Source: Corynebacterium aurimucosum ATCC 700975 (lineage in GTDB: Bacteria > Actinomycetota > Actinomycetes > Mycobacteriales > Mycobacteriaceae). From it: a DNA stretch of 64,000 bases. The position numbers and the translations under genes were made by a program. Below the pieces are notes generated by a model. It was not told where the DNA came from. It was given only the letters and a program-made list of their open reading frames with translations, and did not search any database. Positions 51,949 to 60,213 of this stretch are shown here, piece after piece. Location: NCBI RefSeq assembly GCF_000022905.1, contig NC_012590.1, positions 682,001-746,000 on the forward strand, read 5' to 3'. Within the stretch, counting starts at the first letter, position 1, and every line of letters begins with the position of its first letter.

Positions 51949-52899
51949 CTAAGCGGACTCGGTGAACGCCGGTTTGGCAGTTGGCTCGGGGGAGCTTTCA
52001 GCTGGAGCAATGGCGGTGGGGGTTGCTGCAGAAGGCTCCTCGGCAACGGGGGCATCATCCGTCGGTGCCGCCGGGGTGGGAGCCTCGTTGCTTCGGTGAG
52101 TGTCGGTTTCGCGCCCCGGAGCTTTCACACCATTGCCGCCTTGTGGGGCGGTTCCTTCCCAGGGCTTCTTGCCAGCTTCGCGGGGTTCTGCGGGATCCTT
52201 CTGCTTCTCATCAGGTACGGGAGCCTCGTGGGTGAACCCAGCTGGCCGCGGATTGAAGGATTTAGGGGAGTCAGAAGGTTCTTCAGATCGCGGGGGAGCG
52301 GGTTCCCCAGGCTGCGGCTGAGGTTGCCCGGAGGACTGCGGGCTGGCGTGGTGGTCCTCCGTTGGGCTTTCCTGCGGAACGACGGTCGGTGATTCCGGCG
52401 TGGTCGGCGGCTGCGTCGGCTCTGAGCTTGGCTGAGGAGAGCCCGGTGCTGGCGACTCCGGGGCCGTCGTAACGGAACCCTCGGACGGCGGCGCAGTGGG
52501 AGCCGTGCTGAGCGGCGCTTGTGGGTACTGCGTGTTCGGCGTTACCTGCGGCTGTTGGTTCTGCAGCGAGGAGACATTGTCAGGGCGGTAGACAGCCGTG
52601 GGCGCAGCTGGTTCCGTGCGGTCCACTACGGCATTCGGTGCCAAGTACGGATCCTCCGCGGGTGCGGCCACCTGAGTCTGGGACTGCTTGGAGCGCGTCG
52701 AGGTCGGGGAGGCCGTGGTGGTGTAGGAGTGCGTTGCCGAAGATGACGTGGCCGGAGCGCTCGACGCAGCGGTGGCGGCGGAGGGCTTGGAGACCACGGA
52801 ATCTGGCGCGCTCATGCGCCACACTGCGATGCCAACGGCGACGGCACACAGGAGGCCTGCCACGACGAAAGCCACAATGCGGCGAGGGGTGCTCGTCAT
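51949..52899 (-). CDS. secreted or membrane-anchored Pro/Ser/Thr-rich protein of unknown function
   Basis: The 316-residue protein has a basic N-terminus and one membrane segment at about 8-26 (IVAFVVAGLLCAVAVGIAVW), then 285 residues of low-complexity Pro/Ser/Thr/Glu with many S-P, T-P and P-Q steps, and no recognisable domain. Such a protein could span the thick cell wall, or be O-mannosylated, a modification fed by the same GDP-mannose genes next door. The segment may be an uncleaved signal anchor, as no A-x-A site follows it. Single-gene unit with its own terminator. Function unknown. Confidence 0.7.
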   Translation of the reverse strand: MTSTPRRIVAFVVAGLLCAVAVGIAVWRMSAPDSVVSKPSAATAASSAPATSSSATHSYTTTASPTSTRSKQSQTQVAAPAEDPYLAPNAVVDRTEPAAPTAVYRPDNVSSLQNQQPQVTPNTQYPQAPLSTAPTAPPSEGSVTTAPESPAPGSPQPSSEPTQPPTTPESPTVVPQESPTEDHHASPQSSGQPQPQPGEPAPPRSEEPSDSPKSFNPRPAGFTHEAPVPDEKQKDPAEPREAGKKPWEGTAPQGGNGVKAPGRETDTHRSNEAPTPAAPTDDAPVAEEPSAATPTAIAPAESSPEPTAKPAFTESA

Positions 52900-53268
52900 G
52901 CGGGGCGCTCTCCTTCCTACCCAAATTGCTGCGCAAGAGCCTGCTCAAATGTCACAAGACGGTAACAACGATAACACGAAACTGAGGATAGTAAATGGGC
53001 TGGGCAATAATCCCCATGCATTTCTTATGCAAGCCGGTATTCGGAGCGCTGTAGAAGGAGAGAGATGTGAACGAGGAAGGAAAGGTAAATAGGTAGCTCT
53101 GTAATAAAACGGGTCTGCAGGACCAAGCCTTGCATACGTGCGCCTAAAGAATGGTAGAAATTGGATTAGATAGCGGCTGCGCGGCGTGCCCCGCCCGCGA
53201 ATCCGCACTGGCAACCGTGGATATAAGAACACAAACCCCTAATTCACCAGAGCATAAAGGAGAAAACA
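52900..53268. other. intergenic region with no supported gene
   Basis: A 369-bp, relatively AT-rich gap between the divergent Pro/Ser-rich gene and the DUF4259 gene. It must hold both promoters, but convincing -35/-10 pairs were not found. In C. glutamicum sahH lies in this neighbourhood upstream of tmk; no trace of it was seen. Confidence 0.5.
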
Positions 53269-53622
53269 ATGAGCTCATGGGATGAAGACATCTTCGCTGA
53301 CGAGGCCAACGTCGACTTCTTGGATGAACTGGCTGATCTAGAGGATGAAGAGATCGTTGCTGCAGTCGATGATGCCTGCGCGCTCGCGGTCTCAGGTGAG
53401 GCGCAGACTGAGGAGGAGCAGCGCAACGCCCTAGCGGCGGCCACGATCGCCGCCATCTGGGCAGGTGCTCCGTTCAGCGCCGGGGAGGTCGTTGAGGACT
53501 ATCCTTTCATCCGGGATCTCGCCGGCTCTGGCAGCGAGAACCTAAACGAAAATGCCCTCGAGCTGATCGAAGGTGTGGAAGAGGACTATGACCTCGAGCC
53601 CTTCATTGAGGCTCTGTCGTAG
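53269..53622 (+). CDS. DUF4259 family protein
   Basis: A 117-residue acidic protein. The beginning, MSSWDEDIFADEANVDFLDELADL, is the DUF4259 pattern (W-x-x-D/N-x-F-x-x-D-x-A-x-D/E-F-L). It continues with EEIVAAVDDACALAV and ALAAATIAAIWAGAPFSAGEVV, helices also typical of the family. Members are often associated with toxin immunity or stress contexts, but their role is not established. Ribosome site aaaggagaaaacaATG. It precedes tmk by 44 bp and might be cotranscribed with it. Confidence 0.75.
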   Translation: MSSWDEDIFADEANVDFLDELADLEDEEIVAAVDDACALAVSGEAQTEEEQRNALAAATIAAIWAGAPFSAGEVVEDYPFIRDLAGSGSENLNENALELIEGVEEDYDLEPFIEALS

Positions 53623-53666
53623 AGGCAGCTTTCCTAGAAACAGCTCGAGCACCAGATACACCAAGC

Positions 53667-54287
53667 ATGCTGATCAGTATTGAAGGAATTGACGGCGCGG
53701 GTAAAAACACCATCACCCAGCGCTTGCGGGAAGAACTAGCCTGCGATGTCGAAGTCTTAAGCTTCCCACGCTACGAAGACTCCATCCATGCTCAGCTCGC
53801 GCAGGAGGCGCTCTACGGGCGTATGGGTGACCTCACCGATTCGGTCTACGGGATGGCCACGCTCTTTGCGCTGGATCGGCGGGGCGCCAAGGAGCAGCTC
53901 CTCGCCGCCGCTGAATCCACGGACTCTCTGCTCATTTTGGACCGCTATGTCGCCTCCAACGCCGCGTACTCCTCCGCGCGGGTGGGAGGAGAGCTCATTG
54001 TCGATTGGATTTATGAGCTCGAATTCGAGCGCTTCGGCCTGCCGGTGCCGCAACTGCAGATCTTTTTGGATACCGACGTTGCCCTTGCCGGCCAGCGTGC
54101 CGTGGCCCGTGCAGCAGAGGATGAGGGGCGCAACCGCGACCGCTATGAACGCGATGCTGCGTTGCAGTCACGCACGGCGGCTGCCTACCGCCGCTTGGCG
54201 GAGCAGCAGTGGGCAGGGCAGTGGATCGCCACCGCGGATGCCGATATGATTATCCAAGCTGTCAAGGAGCTTGTAGGAGAACAATAA
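53667..54287 (+). CDS. tmk: thymidylate kinase
   Basis: The 206-residue enzyme phosphorylates dTMP to dTDP. The P-loop is GIDGAGKN (7-14), with Asn where Thr/Ser usually follows the Lys; the D-R-Y motif is LILDRYVASNAAYSSAR near 91-107, and FLDTDVALAGQR starts the lid region. The family's usual length is 200-215. No clear ribosome site precedes ATG 53667. Gene order tmk-mtrA-mtrB-lpqB is the conserved actinobacterial one, and mtrA starts 1 bp after the tmk stop. Confidence 0.92.
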   Translation: MLISIEGIDGAGKNTITQRLREELACDVEVLSFPRYEDSIHAQLAQEALYGRMGDLTDSVYGMATLFALDRRGAKEQLLAAAESTDSLLILDRYVASNAAYSSARVGGELIVDWIYELEFERFGLPVPQLQIFLDTDVALAGQRAVARAAEDEGRNRDRYERDAALQSRTAAAYRRLAEQQWAGQWIATADADMIIQAVKELVGEQ

Positions 54288-54288
54288 C

Positions 54289-54975
54289 GTGGCACCGAAA
54301 ATCTTGGTCGTGGATGATGACCCGGCAATTGCCGAAATGCTTACCATCGTGCTCGAGGCAGAAGGGCTGGAGCCTATTGCCGTCAACGATGGTAATGAGG
54401 CCATCCCGGCCTTCCGCGAGCACGACCCGGATCTGATCCTGTTGGATCTCATGCTTCCGGGCATGAACGGCGTTGATATCTGCCGTGCCATCCGTACCGA
54501 GTCCTCGGTGCCTATCGTGATGCTGACCGCAAAGACCGATACCGTCGATGTGGTCCTTGGCCTCGAATCAGGGGCGGATGACTACATCACCAAGCCCTTC
54601 AAGCCGAAAGAGCTCATCGCCCGCATCCGTGCGCGCCTGCGCCGGATTGACGGAGGTACAGGCGAAATTATCGAGGTAGGGGACCTGCTTATCGACGTCC
54701 CCGAGCACACCGTCACCCGCAAGGGCGGCGAGGAGATCTCGCTGACCCCGCTGGAGTTCGACCTCCTGCTGGAAATGGCTCGAAAGCCCGGACAGGTGCA
54801 CACCCGCGAGGCGTTGCTCGAATCCGTCTGGGGCTACCGCCACGCTTCCGATACTCGCCTGGTCAACGTGCATGTTCAGCGCCTGCGCGCAAAGATCGAG
54901 CATGATCCAGAGGATCCGCACATCGTGCTCACGGTACGCGGTGTGGGATACAAGACTGGAAAAGTCGCCGAGTAA
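54289..54975 (+). CDS. mtrA: DNA-binding response regulator MtrA
   Basis: A 228-residue OmpR/PhoB-type regulator. The receiver domain has acidic pocket Asp9-Asp10-Asp11, phosphoacceptor Asp53 (LLDLMLPGMNG) and Lys82 (TAKTD); the C-terminal winged helix ends LVNVHVQRLRAKIEHDP...VRGVGYKTG. MtrA controls cell-wall hydrolases, osmoprotection and, in corynebacteria, nrtp-like envelope genes, under the MtrB kinase. GTG 54289 has aggagaa 9 nt upstream and begins 1 bp after the tmk stop. The mtrB frame continues directly after the TAA. Confidence 0.95.
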   Translation: MAPKILVVDDDPAIAEMLTIVLEAEGLEPIAVNDGNEAIPAFREHDPDLILLDLMLPGMNGVDICRAIRTESSVPIVMLTAKTDTVDVVLGLESGADDYITKPFKPKELIARIRARLRRIDGGTGEIIEVGDLLIDVPEHTVTRKGGEEISLTPLEFDLLLEMARKPGQVHTREALLESVWGYRHASDTRLVNVHVQRLRAKIEHDPEDPHIVLTVRGVGYKTGKVAE

Positions 54976-55059
54976 AGGACTACCGCTATTTTTGGTTGGT
55001 TAAGGCGAGCCCGGGATGGCGTCGTCGAGCGCTGGCGCACGTCCCTGCAGACGCGCGTC

Positions 55060-56718
55060 TTGGGCATGATGCTGGTTGCCTCCACGGTGGTCATGATCAT
55101 CCTGGCTTATGCGCTGGTGTCGGTGTTGACACAACAGCTGGTGAGCCAGAAGGAAGACACCGCACTACAGGAGCTCGACCGCGCCCGCGTGGCCGTGGAG
55201 CAGCAGATCGACGCCACGGGCACAGCAAATTCAACGCAGGTGCGCATCAACTCTGCGCGTGCCGCTTTGGGCCAAATGTCGGCGCAGCAACCCGATGCCC
55301 AAGCTGTGTATGAGCCGGTCATCGTCGTTGAAAACTCAGACGGCACGGCCACGACCTCGCCGGAGGGCTACCGCATTCCCGATGGCATGCGCGAGCTCGT
55401 CGGCCGCGGTCAGGTTGTCCAGCAATACGCCACGGTGGACCAGCAGTCGGGGGCGACTTATAACGCGTTGATGGTGGGCACGCCCATCGAGAGTGATATC
55501 CCGAATACCCAGGTCTACCTCGTATTGTCCATGGAATCCGAGGAATCCACGATGGCGCTTATGCGTGGTTTGCTCTCGGCCGCCGGAGTGGTGGTTGTGG
55601 TCCTCCTCGTCGGCATTGCCTGGCTGGCCACCCAGCAGGTGATCGTTCCGATTCGTTCCGCATCCCGCATTGCGCAACGATTTGCCGCCGGCCACCTGCG
55701 CGAACGCATGGTGGTCAACTCGGATGATGAGATGGGCCGCCTTGCTTCCTCTTTCAATGACATGGCAGACAAGCTGTCAAAGCAGATTACCCAGCTGGAG
55801 GAATATGGCGACCTCCAGCGGCAGTTCACTTCCGATGTCTCTCACGAGTTACGCACGCCGCTGACGACGGTGCGCATGGCGGCGGATGTCATCGCGGAAG
55901 ACGCAGAAGAGTTCAACCCCTACACCAAACGTTCGGCGGAGTTGCTCATCAAGGAGCTGGACCGTTTCGAGGACTTGCTCGCGGACCTTTTGGAGATCTC
56001 TCGCCACGATGCAGGCGTGGCTGATTTGTCCACGGCCTCCCTTGATATTCGCTCCTGTTTGGACTCCGCACTGAGCCAGGTGGAACACCTCGCCGCCGAG
56101 TTGGGGGTGGAGGTTATCGTTCATGCCCCAGAGGAACCCGTGGCTGTGGAATGCGATTCGCGCCGCGTCGAGCGCATCTTGCGTAACCTGCTCGCGAACG
56201 CCATTGATCACTCTGAAGGCAACCCCGTCACCGTGGATATCGGCGCGACTGAGGATGCCGTTGGCATCGCCGTCACCGATTCTGGCGTGGGACTCAAGGA
56301 AGGTCAGGAGGAGCTGGTGTTCAACCGCTTCTGGCGCGCGGATTCCTCGCGCAAGCGCCACTCAGGCGGAACCGGCTTAGGCTTGGCCATCGCTCGCGAG
56401 GATGCCGTGCTCCATGGAGGCACTCTGGATGCCATCGGCTACTTCGGCATCGGCTCGCGCTTCCGTCTAGTCCTGCCACGCACCCCGGGGGAAGCGGTGG
56501 AATCTGAGCCCATTGCCCTCGAGGTCCCGGGCGCTCCGAAGCCCGTCGAAGCGGAGGAACAGTCCGCGCTCGACGTGAGCACTGAACTAGGAGCCCCTGC
56601 AGTAAAGGCAGAGCCGGATAACGGGATAGTGTGGCCCTCGGAGCGCGAAGCGCGTGGCGCGGAAGCGCCGTTCAATCAAGACATCGTCCCCGATTTCGAC
56701 GAGGAGGCCCAGCGATGA
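55060..56718 (+). CDS. mtrB: sensor histidine kinase MtrB
   Basis: A two-pass membrane kinase. Numbered from the TTG used here: first membrane segment 4-24, extracytoplasmic sensor 25-168, second segment 171-192, HAMP 190-245, phosphoacceptor His262 (FTSDVSHELRTPLTTVRM), then ATPase N-box LRNLLANAIDHSEG, G1 VTDSGVGL and G2 SGGTGLGLAIA, and a Pro/Ala-rich tail. The real start is probably further up: in the same frame after the mtrA stop, conserved residues (ERWRTSLQTRVLG) precede the TTG, yet the only possible initiator is ATT 54988, which has aaagga 8 nt before it. It phosphorylates MtrA. lpqB overlaps its stop by 4 bp. Confidence 0.93.
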   Translation: MGMMLVASTVVMIILAYALVSVLTQQLVSQKEDTALQELDRARVAVEQQIDATGTANSTQVRINSARAALGQMSAQQPDAQAVYEPVIVVENSDGTATTSPEGYRIPDGMRELVGRGQVVQQYATVDQQSGATYNALMVGTPIESDIPNTQVYLVLSMESEESTMALMRGLLSAAGVVVVVLLVGIAWLATQQVIVPIRSASRIAQRFAAGHLRERMVVNSDDEMGRLASSFNDMADKLSKQITQLEEYGDLQRQFTSDVSHELRTPLTTVRMAADVIAEDAEEFNPYTKRSAELLIKELDRFEDLLADLLEISRHDAGVADLSTASLDIRSCLDSALSQVEHLAAELGVEVIVHAPEEPVAVECDSRRVERILRNLLANAIDHSEGNPVTVDIGATEDAVGIAVTDSGVGLKEGQEELVFNRFWRADSSRKRHSGGTGLGLAIAREDAVLHGGTLDAIGYFGIGSRFRLVLPRTPGEAVESEPIALEVPGAPKPVEAEEQSALDVSTELGAPAVKAEPDNGIVWPSEREARGAEAPFNQDIVPDFDEEAQR

Positions 56719-58424
56719 TTCCGGCCCGCCGCTCACTCGCAGTGCTCAGCTGCGTCGCGCTTACTACCCTCGTCGGGTGCTCGACCTTGCCGCATAACAC
56801 TGATCCCCAGGTGATCGGCACCTTTGAACCTCATGAGCGGGCAGACGATGCCGTCGTGGAGCCCCGCACCGATAGCGAACCGGACCTCTTAGTCCGTGAC
56901 TTCTATTCGGCCGTGGCGATTCCCACTGGCAACTACGCTGCTGCCCGCACCTTCCTTGCCTCCGAAATCGCTAATTCCTGGGATCCCACGGATACCGTGC
57001 TCGTCGTGGACTCCATCGACCTTGTGACCTCAAACATGGAAGACGGTGCCCTCGAGTATTCAGTGCGCGGCAACATTATCGGCCGTCTGGCGAATGGTGG
57101 GGCCTATGTCCCGGATAACTCGCGTCTTGAGGCGACTGTCCGCCTGCGCCAGTTCAATGGGCAATGGCGCATTACCGACCTGCCTACTGGTGCGGTGATC
57201 GAGCGCACGGAACTGCGCAACCGCTACCGCCCGCAGTCGCTGTACTTCTTCGGTACAACCCAGCGCCTACTGGTGGCGGACCGTCGGTGGCTCTACTCGG
57301 GAAAGGACTCGATCGCTTCAGAGTTGGTCACCCTCCTGCTACAGGGGCCGTCTTCCGATATCGCTCCGGCGACCTCCACCTTGATCCCGAAGGATGCCAC
57401 TTTCTTAGGCATCAACGATGGTGTGTATGAATTCAGTGGGATGTCAGCAATGAGCCAGGAGGAGCGCCTTAAATTTGCCTCCCAGTTGGTCTGGACTCTC
57501 AACAATGCGGAGATCACTAATTCAGTTCGCGCCACCATCGATGGCAGCCCCTTGGTTGACAACATGGAGGAGATGACCATCGATGATTTCGCCGAGTTTA
57601 ACCCAGAGGTAGCTGCCCAATCCGTGCCCAAGCTCTACGCCGTCAACGACGGCTCCCTGCTGGAAGTCAAGGGCGAAGGTAGCACCGAGGTACAGGGCAT
57701 GGCCGGCCAGATCCATGACATCCAGTCCGCCGATATCTCGGATGAGGGGATGGTGGCCGCGGTGCGTAAGCGTTCTGAGAAGGAATCGCAGCTGGCGATG
57801 GGCGAGCTCGGCCACGGACTCAAGGGCTCGGTCAAGGGCGAAACCCTAGCCCGCCCCACCTTTGAGGTGGGCGGCCAGGTGGCGTGGACCGTTGTTGACG
57901 GCAAACATGTAGTCCGTGTGACGCGTTCGCCGGCGACTGGCGAACTGAGCACCGCGGAGGTGGACACCTCTGCACTGGAGAACGTGGAGGGAGAGATCTC
58001 GGTCATTCGACTGTCCCTCACGGGAGCCCGTATCGCCATGATCATCGACGGCAGCATTTACACCGGCGTGGTGGCCCGCGCGACCTCGGGCGAGCGGCGT
58101 ATCGTCAACATCCACCAAGTTGGTCCAGAGCTGACCGGCTCGGCCTTGTCCGTGGAGTGGCAGACGGATGGTTCTTTGCTCGTGGGTACCTCGGCGTCGA
58201 ATTCGCCCGTGTGGCGTATTGAGCAAGACGGTTCCTCTGCTACCACCTTACCTACCGGAAATATCACCGCGCCGGTGGTGGCGGTGGCTTCCTCACCGTC
58301 GACGCACTACGTCACCGATGCGCATGCTCTACTGCAGCTTCCCGCAGGCGGATCTGAACGCTCGTATTGGCGTGAAGTCGAAGGCCTGCAGGGAGTGCGA
58401 TCCTCACCCATCATAGCGCGCTAG
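56715..58424 (+). CDS. lpqB: lipoprotein LpqB
   Basis: The 569-residue lipoprotein has a signal peptide ending in lipobox TLVG with Cys22 lipidated, a GerMN domain at about 50-320 (DLLVRDFYSAVAIPTGNYAAARTFLASE; FFGTTQRLLVADRRWLYSGKDSIASELVTLLLQGPSSD), and a C-terminal beta-propeller-like domain to the end. LpqB interacts with the extracytoplasmic domain of MtrB and modulates MtrA phosphorylation. ATG 56715 overlaps the mtrB stop (ATGA), so the two are translationally coupled. Confidence 0.92.
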   Translation: MIPARRSLAVLSCVALTTLVGCSTLPHNTDPQVIGTFEPHERADDAVVEPRTDSEPDLLVRDFYSAVAIPTGNYAAARTFLASEIANSWDPTDTVLVVDSIDLVTSNMEDGALEYSVRGNIIGRLANGGAYVPDNSRLEATVRLRQFNGQWRITDLPTGAVIERTELRNRYRPQSLYFFGTTQRLLVADRRWLYSGKDSIASELVTLLLQGPSSDIAPATSTLIPKDATFLGINDGVYEFSGMSAMSQEERLKFASQLVWTLNNAEITNSVRATIDGSPLVDNMEEMTIDDFAEFNPEVAAQSVPKLYAVNDGSLLEVKGEGSTEVQGMAGQIHDIQSADISDEGMVAAVRKRSEKESQLAMGELGHGLKGSVKGETLARPTFEVGGQVAWTVVDGKHVVRVTRSPATGELSTAEVDTSALENVEGEISVIRLSLTGARIAMIIDGSIYTGVVARATSGERRIVNIHQVGPELTGSALSVEWQTDGSLLVGTSASNSPVWRIEQDGSSATTLPTGNITAPVVAVASSPSTHYVTDAHALLQLPAGGSERSYWREVEGLQGVRSSPIIAR

Positions 58425-58432
58425 AGTCGCGC

Positions 58433-58445
58433 TAAAGTGGGGCGC
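58433..58445 (+). promoter_or_regulatory. -10 element of a leaderless promoter for the comF-like gene
   Basis: TAAAGT (58433-58438), 7-nt spacer ggggcgc, then ATG 58446, with no ribosome site. It implies the gene is also transcribed apart from mtrAB-lpqB. Confidence 0.5.
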
Positions 58446-59126
58446 ATGCCGAAGAATCGGGGGATAGGGGAGGCCACGGCCGCTCTCGTGGAGCTTTTCT
58501 TGCCACGCCCCTGCGCTGGGTGCGGGGGAGAAACAGCTGCGGGCGGGGTGTTGTGCGCTTCCTGCCAGGAACACTTGCGGCAGGTTCCACGCCGGGTGGA
58601 ACGGCCGCGGCCCCTGGGGTTTCCGGCATGGGCTCTTGGTCCCTATTCCGATACTCGCCGTGGTGTCATCATCGCCATGAAGGAACACGGGCACCACGCA
58701 GTGCGTGCTCACCTCGGGGCGGTGTTCGCTGCCGGCATCGATTACTTGCGCGCCCGCGGTGATATCCCGGAGACTGGGTTGCTCGTGCCGGCGCCGACGC
58801 GCGTGTCCTCGGCTCGTCGCCGCGGTGGCGATCCTGTTGCCGCGCTGTGCCAGGCAGCGGCTGCCAGGCTTCCAGGCTGGGCTGTGGTTAATGCCCTGAG
58901 CACGGCTGAAAGCAGTGCGGATCAATCAGAGCTCAGCGCCGTGGAGCGCGCCGATAACATGCGGACAGCCGTGCTGTTGCGTCCCGCCGCCCGCGAACTA
59001 GTGGGGAAGAACGTGATGCTTGTCGACGACGTCATCACCACCGGCGCAACTCTGCGTGCTAGCGCCGCGCGTGTATGGGCTATCGGGGGTGACGTCGCGG
59101 GCGCAATTGTGCTGGCAGATGCGTAG
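58446..59126 (+). CDS. ComF-family phosphoribosyltransferase-like protein
   Basis: A 226-residue protein of the ComF/Rv3242c group. The N-terminus has a zinc-ribbon-like set, Cys23-x-x-Cys26 (CAGC) and Cys37-x-x-Cys40 (CASC). The C-terminal PRPP-binding loop is VMLVDDVITTGAT near 195-207. ComF takes part in DNA uptake in Bacillus, but most actinobacterial members have no proven function. The frame opens at TTG/GTG-like codon 58437, but ATG 58446 lies exactly 7 nt after TAAAGT. It stands between lpqB and hpf as in related genomes. Confidence 0.85.
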   Translation: MPKNRGIGEATAALVELFLPRPCAGCGGETAAGGVLCASCQEHLRQVPRRVERPRPLGFPAWALGPYSDTRRGVIIAMKEHGHHAVRAHLGAVFAAGIDYLRARGDIPETGLLVPAPTRVSSARRRGGDPVAALCQAAAARLPGWAVVNALSTAESSADQSELSAVERADNMRTAVLLRPAARELVGKNVMLVDDVITTGATLRASAARVWAIGGDVAGAIVLADA

Positions 59127-59296
59127 GGCGGGCCATCATCATGCATGAGTGTAGGGGCCAGTCATCGTGTAGGTTATGACCAGTGGTAACATGAGGGGTG
59201 TCACAGGGAAGCGGGCTTCCGGCTCCTTATCACAGGCTTGTAGAAGTCCGCAGAATGTGCAGTCATTCAGTCCCCACGAGTATAGGGAGGCATTTC

Positions 59297-59941
59297 ATGT
59301 CCCAGCAGACCAACGCTCAGGTCACCATCACCGGCCGTAACGTGGAGGTTCCGGAGCACTTCCAGGAACGTGTCACTGAAAAACTAGCCAAGATCGAGCG
59401 CCTTGATCCGACCCTGACCTTCTTCCACGTGGAGCTGCAGCACGAGCCGAACCCGCGCCGCGAGTCCGAGGCAGAGCGTCTGCAGATCACCGCTACCGGT
59501 AAGGGGCACATCGCTCGCGCCGAGGCGAAGGAAGATTCTTTCTATGCGGCACTCGAGACCGCTCTGGGCAAGATGGAACGCTCCCTGCGCAAGGTTAAGG
59601 TGCGCCGTGAGAACGTGAAGTCCGGCCACCGCGCCCAGAAGGGTACTGGTCAGATCGCCGCTGAGCTGGTCGCTGAAGCTGAGGCAGCTAAGCCCGCTAA
59701 GGAAGAGCGCTACATCGATCCCTACGCCGAGACTGTCGAGGATGTTCGCCCGGGCCAGGTTGTCCGCTTCAAGGAGCACCCAGCAACCCCGATGTCTGTT
59801 GATGATGCGCTCAGCGAGATGGAGCTGGTCGGCCACGACTTCTACCTCTTCATCAACGAGGAGAACAACAAGCCTTCTGTGGTTTACCGCCGCCACGCAT
59901 TCGACTACGGTCTTATTTCCCTGACGGATGCTGATGCTTAA
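59297..59941 (+). CDS. hpf: long-form ribosome hibernation-promoting factor
   Basis: The 214-residue protein has an N-terminal HPF/RaiA ribosome-binding domain (VTITGRNVEVPEHFQERVTEKLAKIERLDP, about 8-100), a linker, and the C-terminal dimerisation domain (VVRFKEHPATPMSVDDALSEMELVGHDFYLFINEENNKPSVVYRR, about 158-203). Long HPF joins 70S ribosomes into inactive 100S dimers in stationary phase. ATG 59297 has agggagg upstream; the frame opens 33 codons earlier without similarity. It precedes secA as in most actinobacteria. Confidence 0.93.
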   Translation: MSQQTNAQVTITGRNVEVPEHFQERVTEKLAKIERLDPTLTFFHVELQHEPNPRRESEAERLQITATGKGHIARAEAKEDSFYAALETALGKMERSLRKVKVRRENVKSGHRAQKGTGQIAAELVAEAEAAKPAKEERYIDPYAETVEDVRPGQVVRFKEHPATPMSVDDALSEMELVGHDFYLFINEENNKPSVVYRRHAFDYGLISLTDADA

Positions 59942-59977
59942 GGCCTGAGCCTTAAAGGCCGTAGGGCCTAACACACA

Positions 59978-60027
59978 GGCTCCCTGCCCCGCAGCGCACA
60001 CGCGCAGCGAGACAGGGGGCCTTCTTA
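59978..60027 (+). terminator. Rho-independent terminator after hpf
   Basis: A 9-bp stem with one G-T pair (ggctccctg 59978-59986 with cagggggcc 60013-60021), with further pairing inside the loop, is followed by ttcttat. Confidence 0.6.
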
Positions 60028-60161
60028 TGTCCCTATTAGGCATTGTTAATCTTCGATCATCTTTTTTCGTGACGGCCGAGGGGAGCGTCCTGCAAACGTC
60101 GGGGTGGGGGCAGAATTGCGCTTTGGGTTGGGTGGCGAATCGTGAGAGAAAAGCTAGTGAG

Positions 60162-60167
60162 TACAAT
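60162..60167 (+). promoter_or_regulatory. -10 element of the secA promoter
   Basis: TACAAT preceded by gtgag, about 47 bp before the secA GTG. A matching -35 is not obvious. Confidence 0.4.
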
Positions 60168-60213
60168 GGCGACGAGTTAACTTATTTGTCGCGACAAGAA
60201 GGACTATCTAGAC

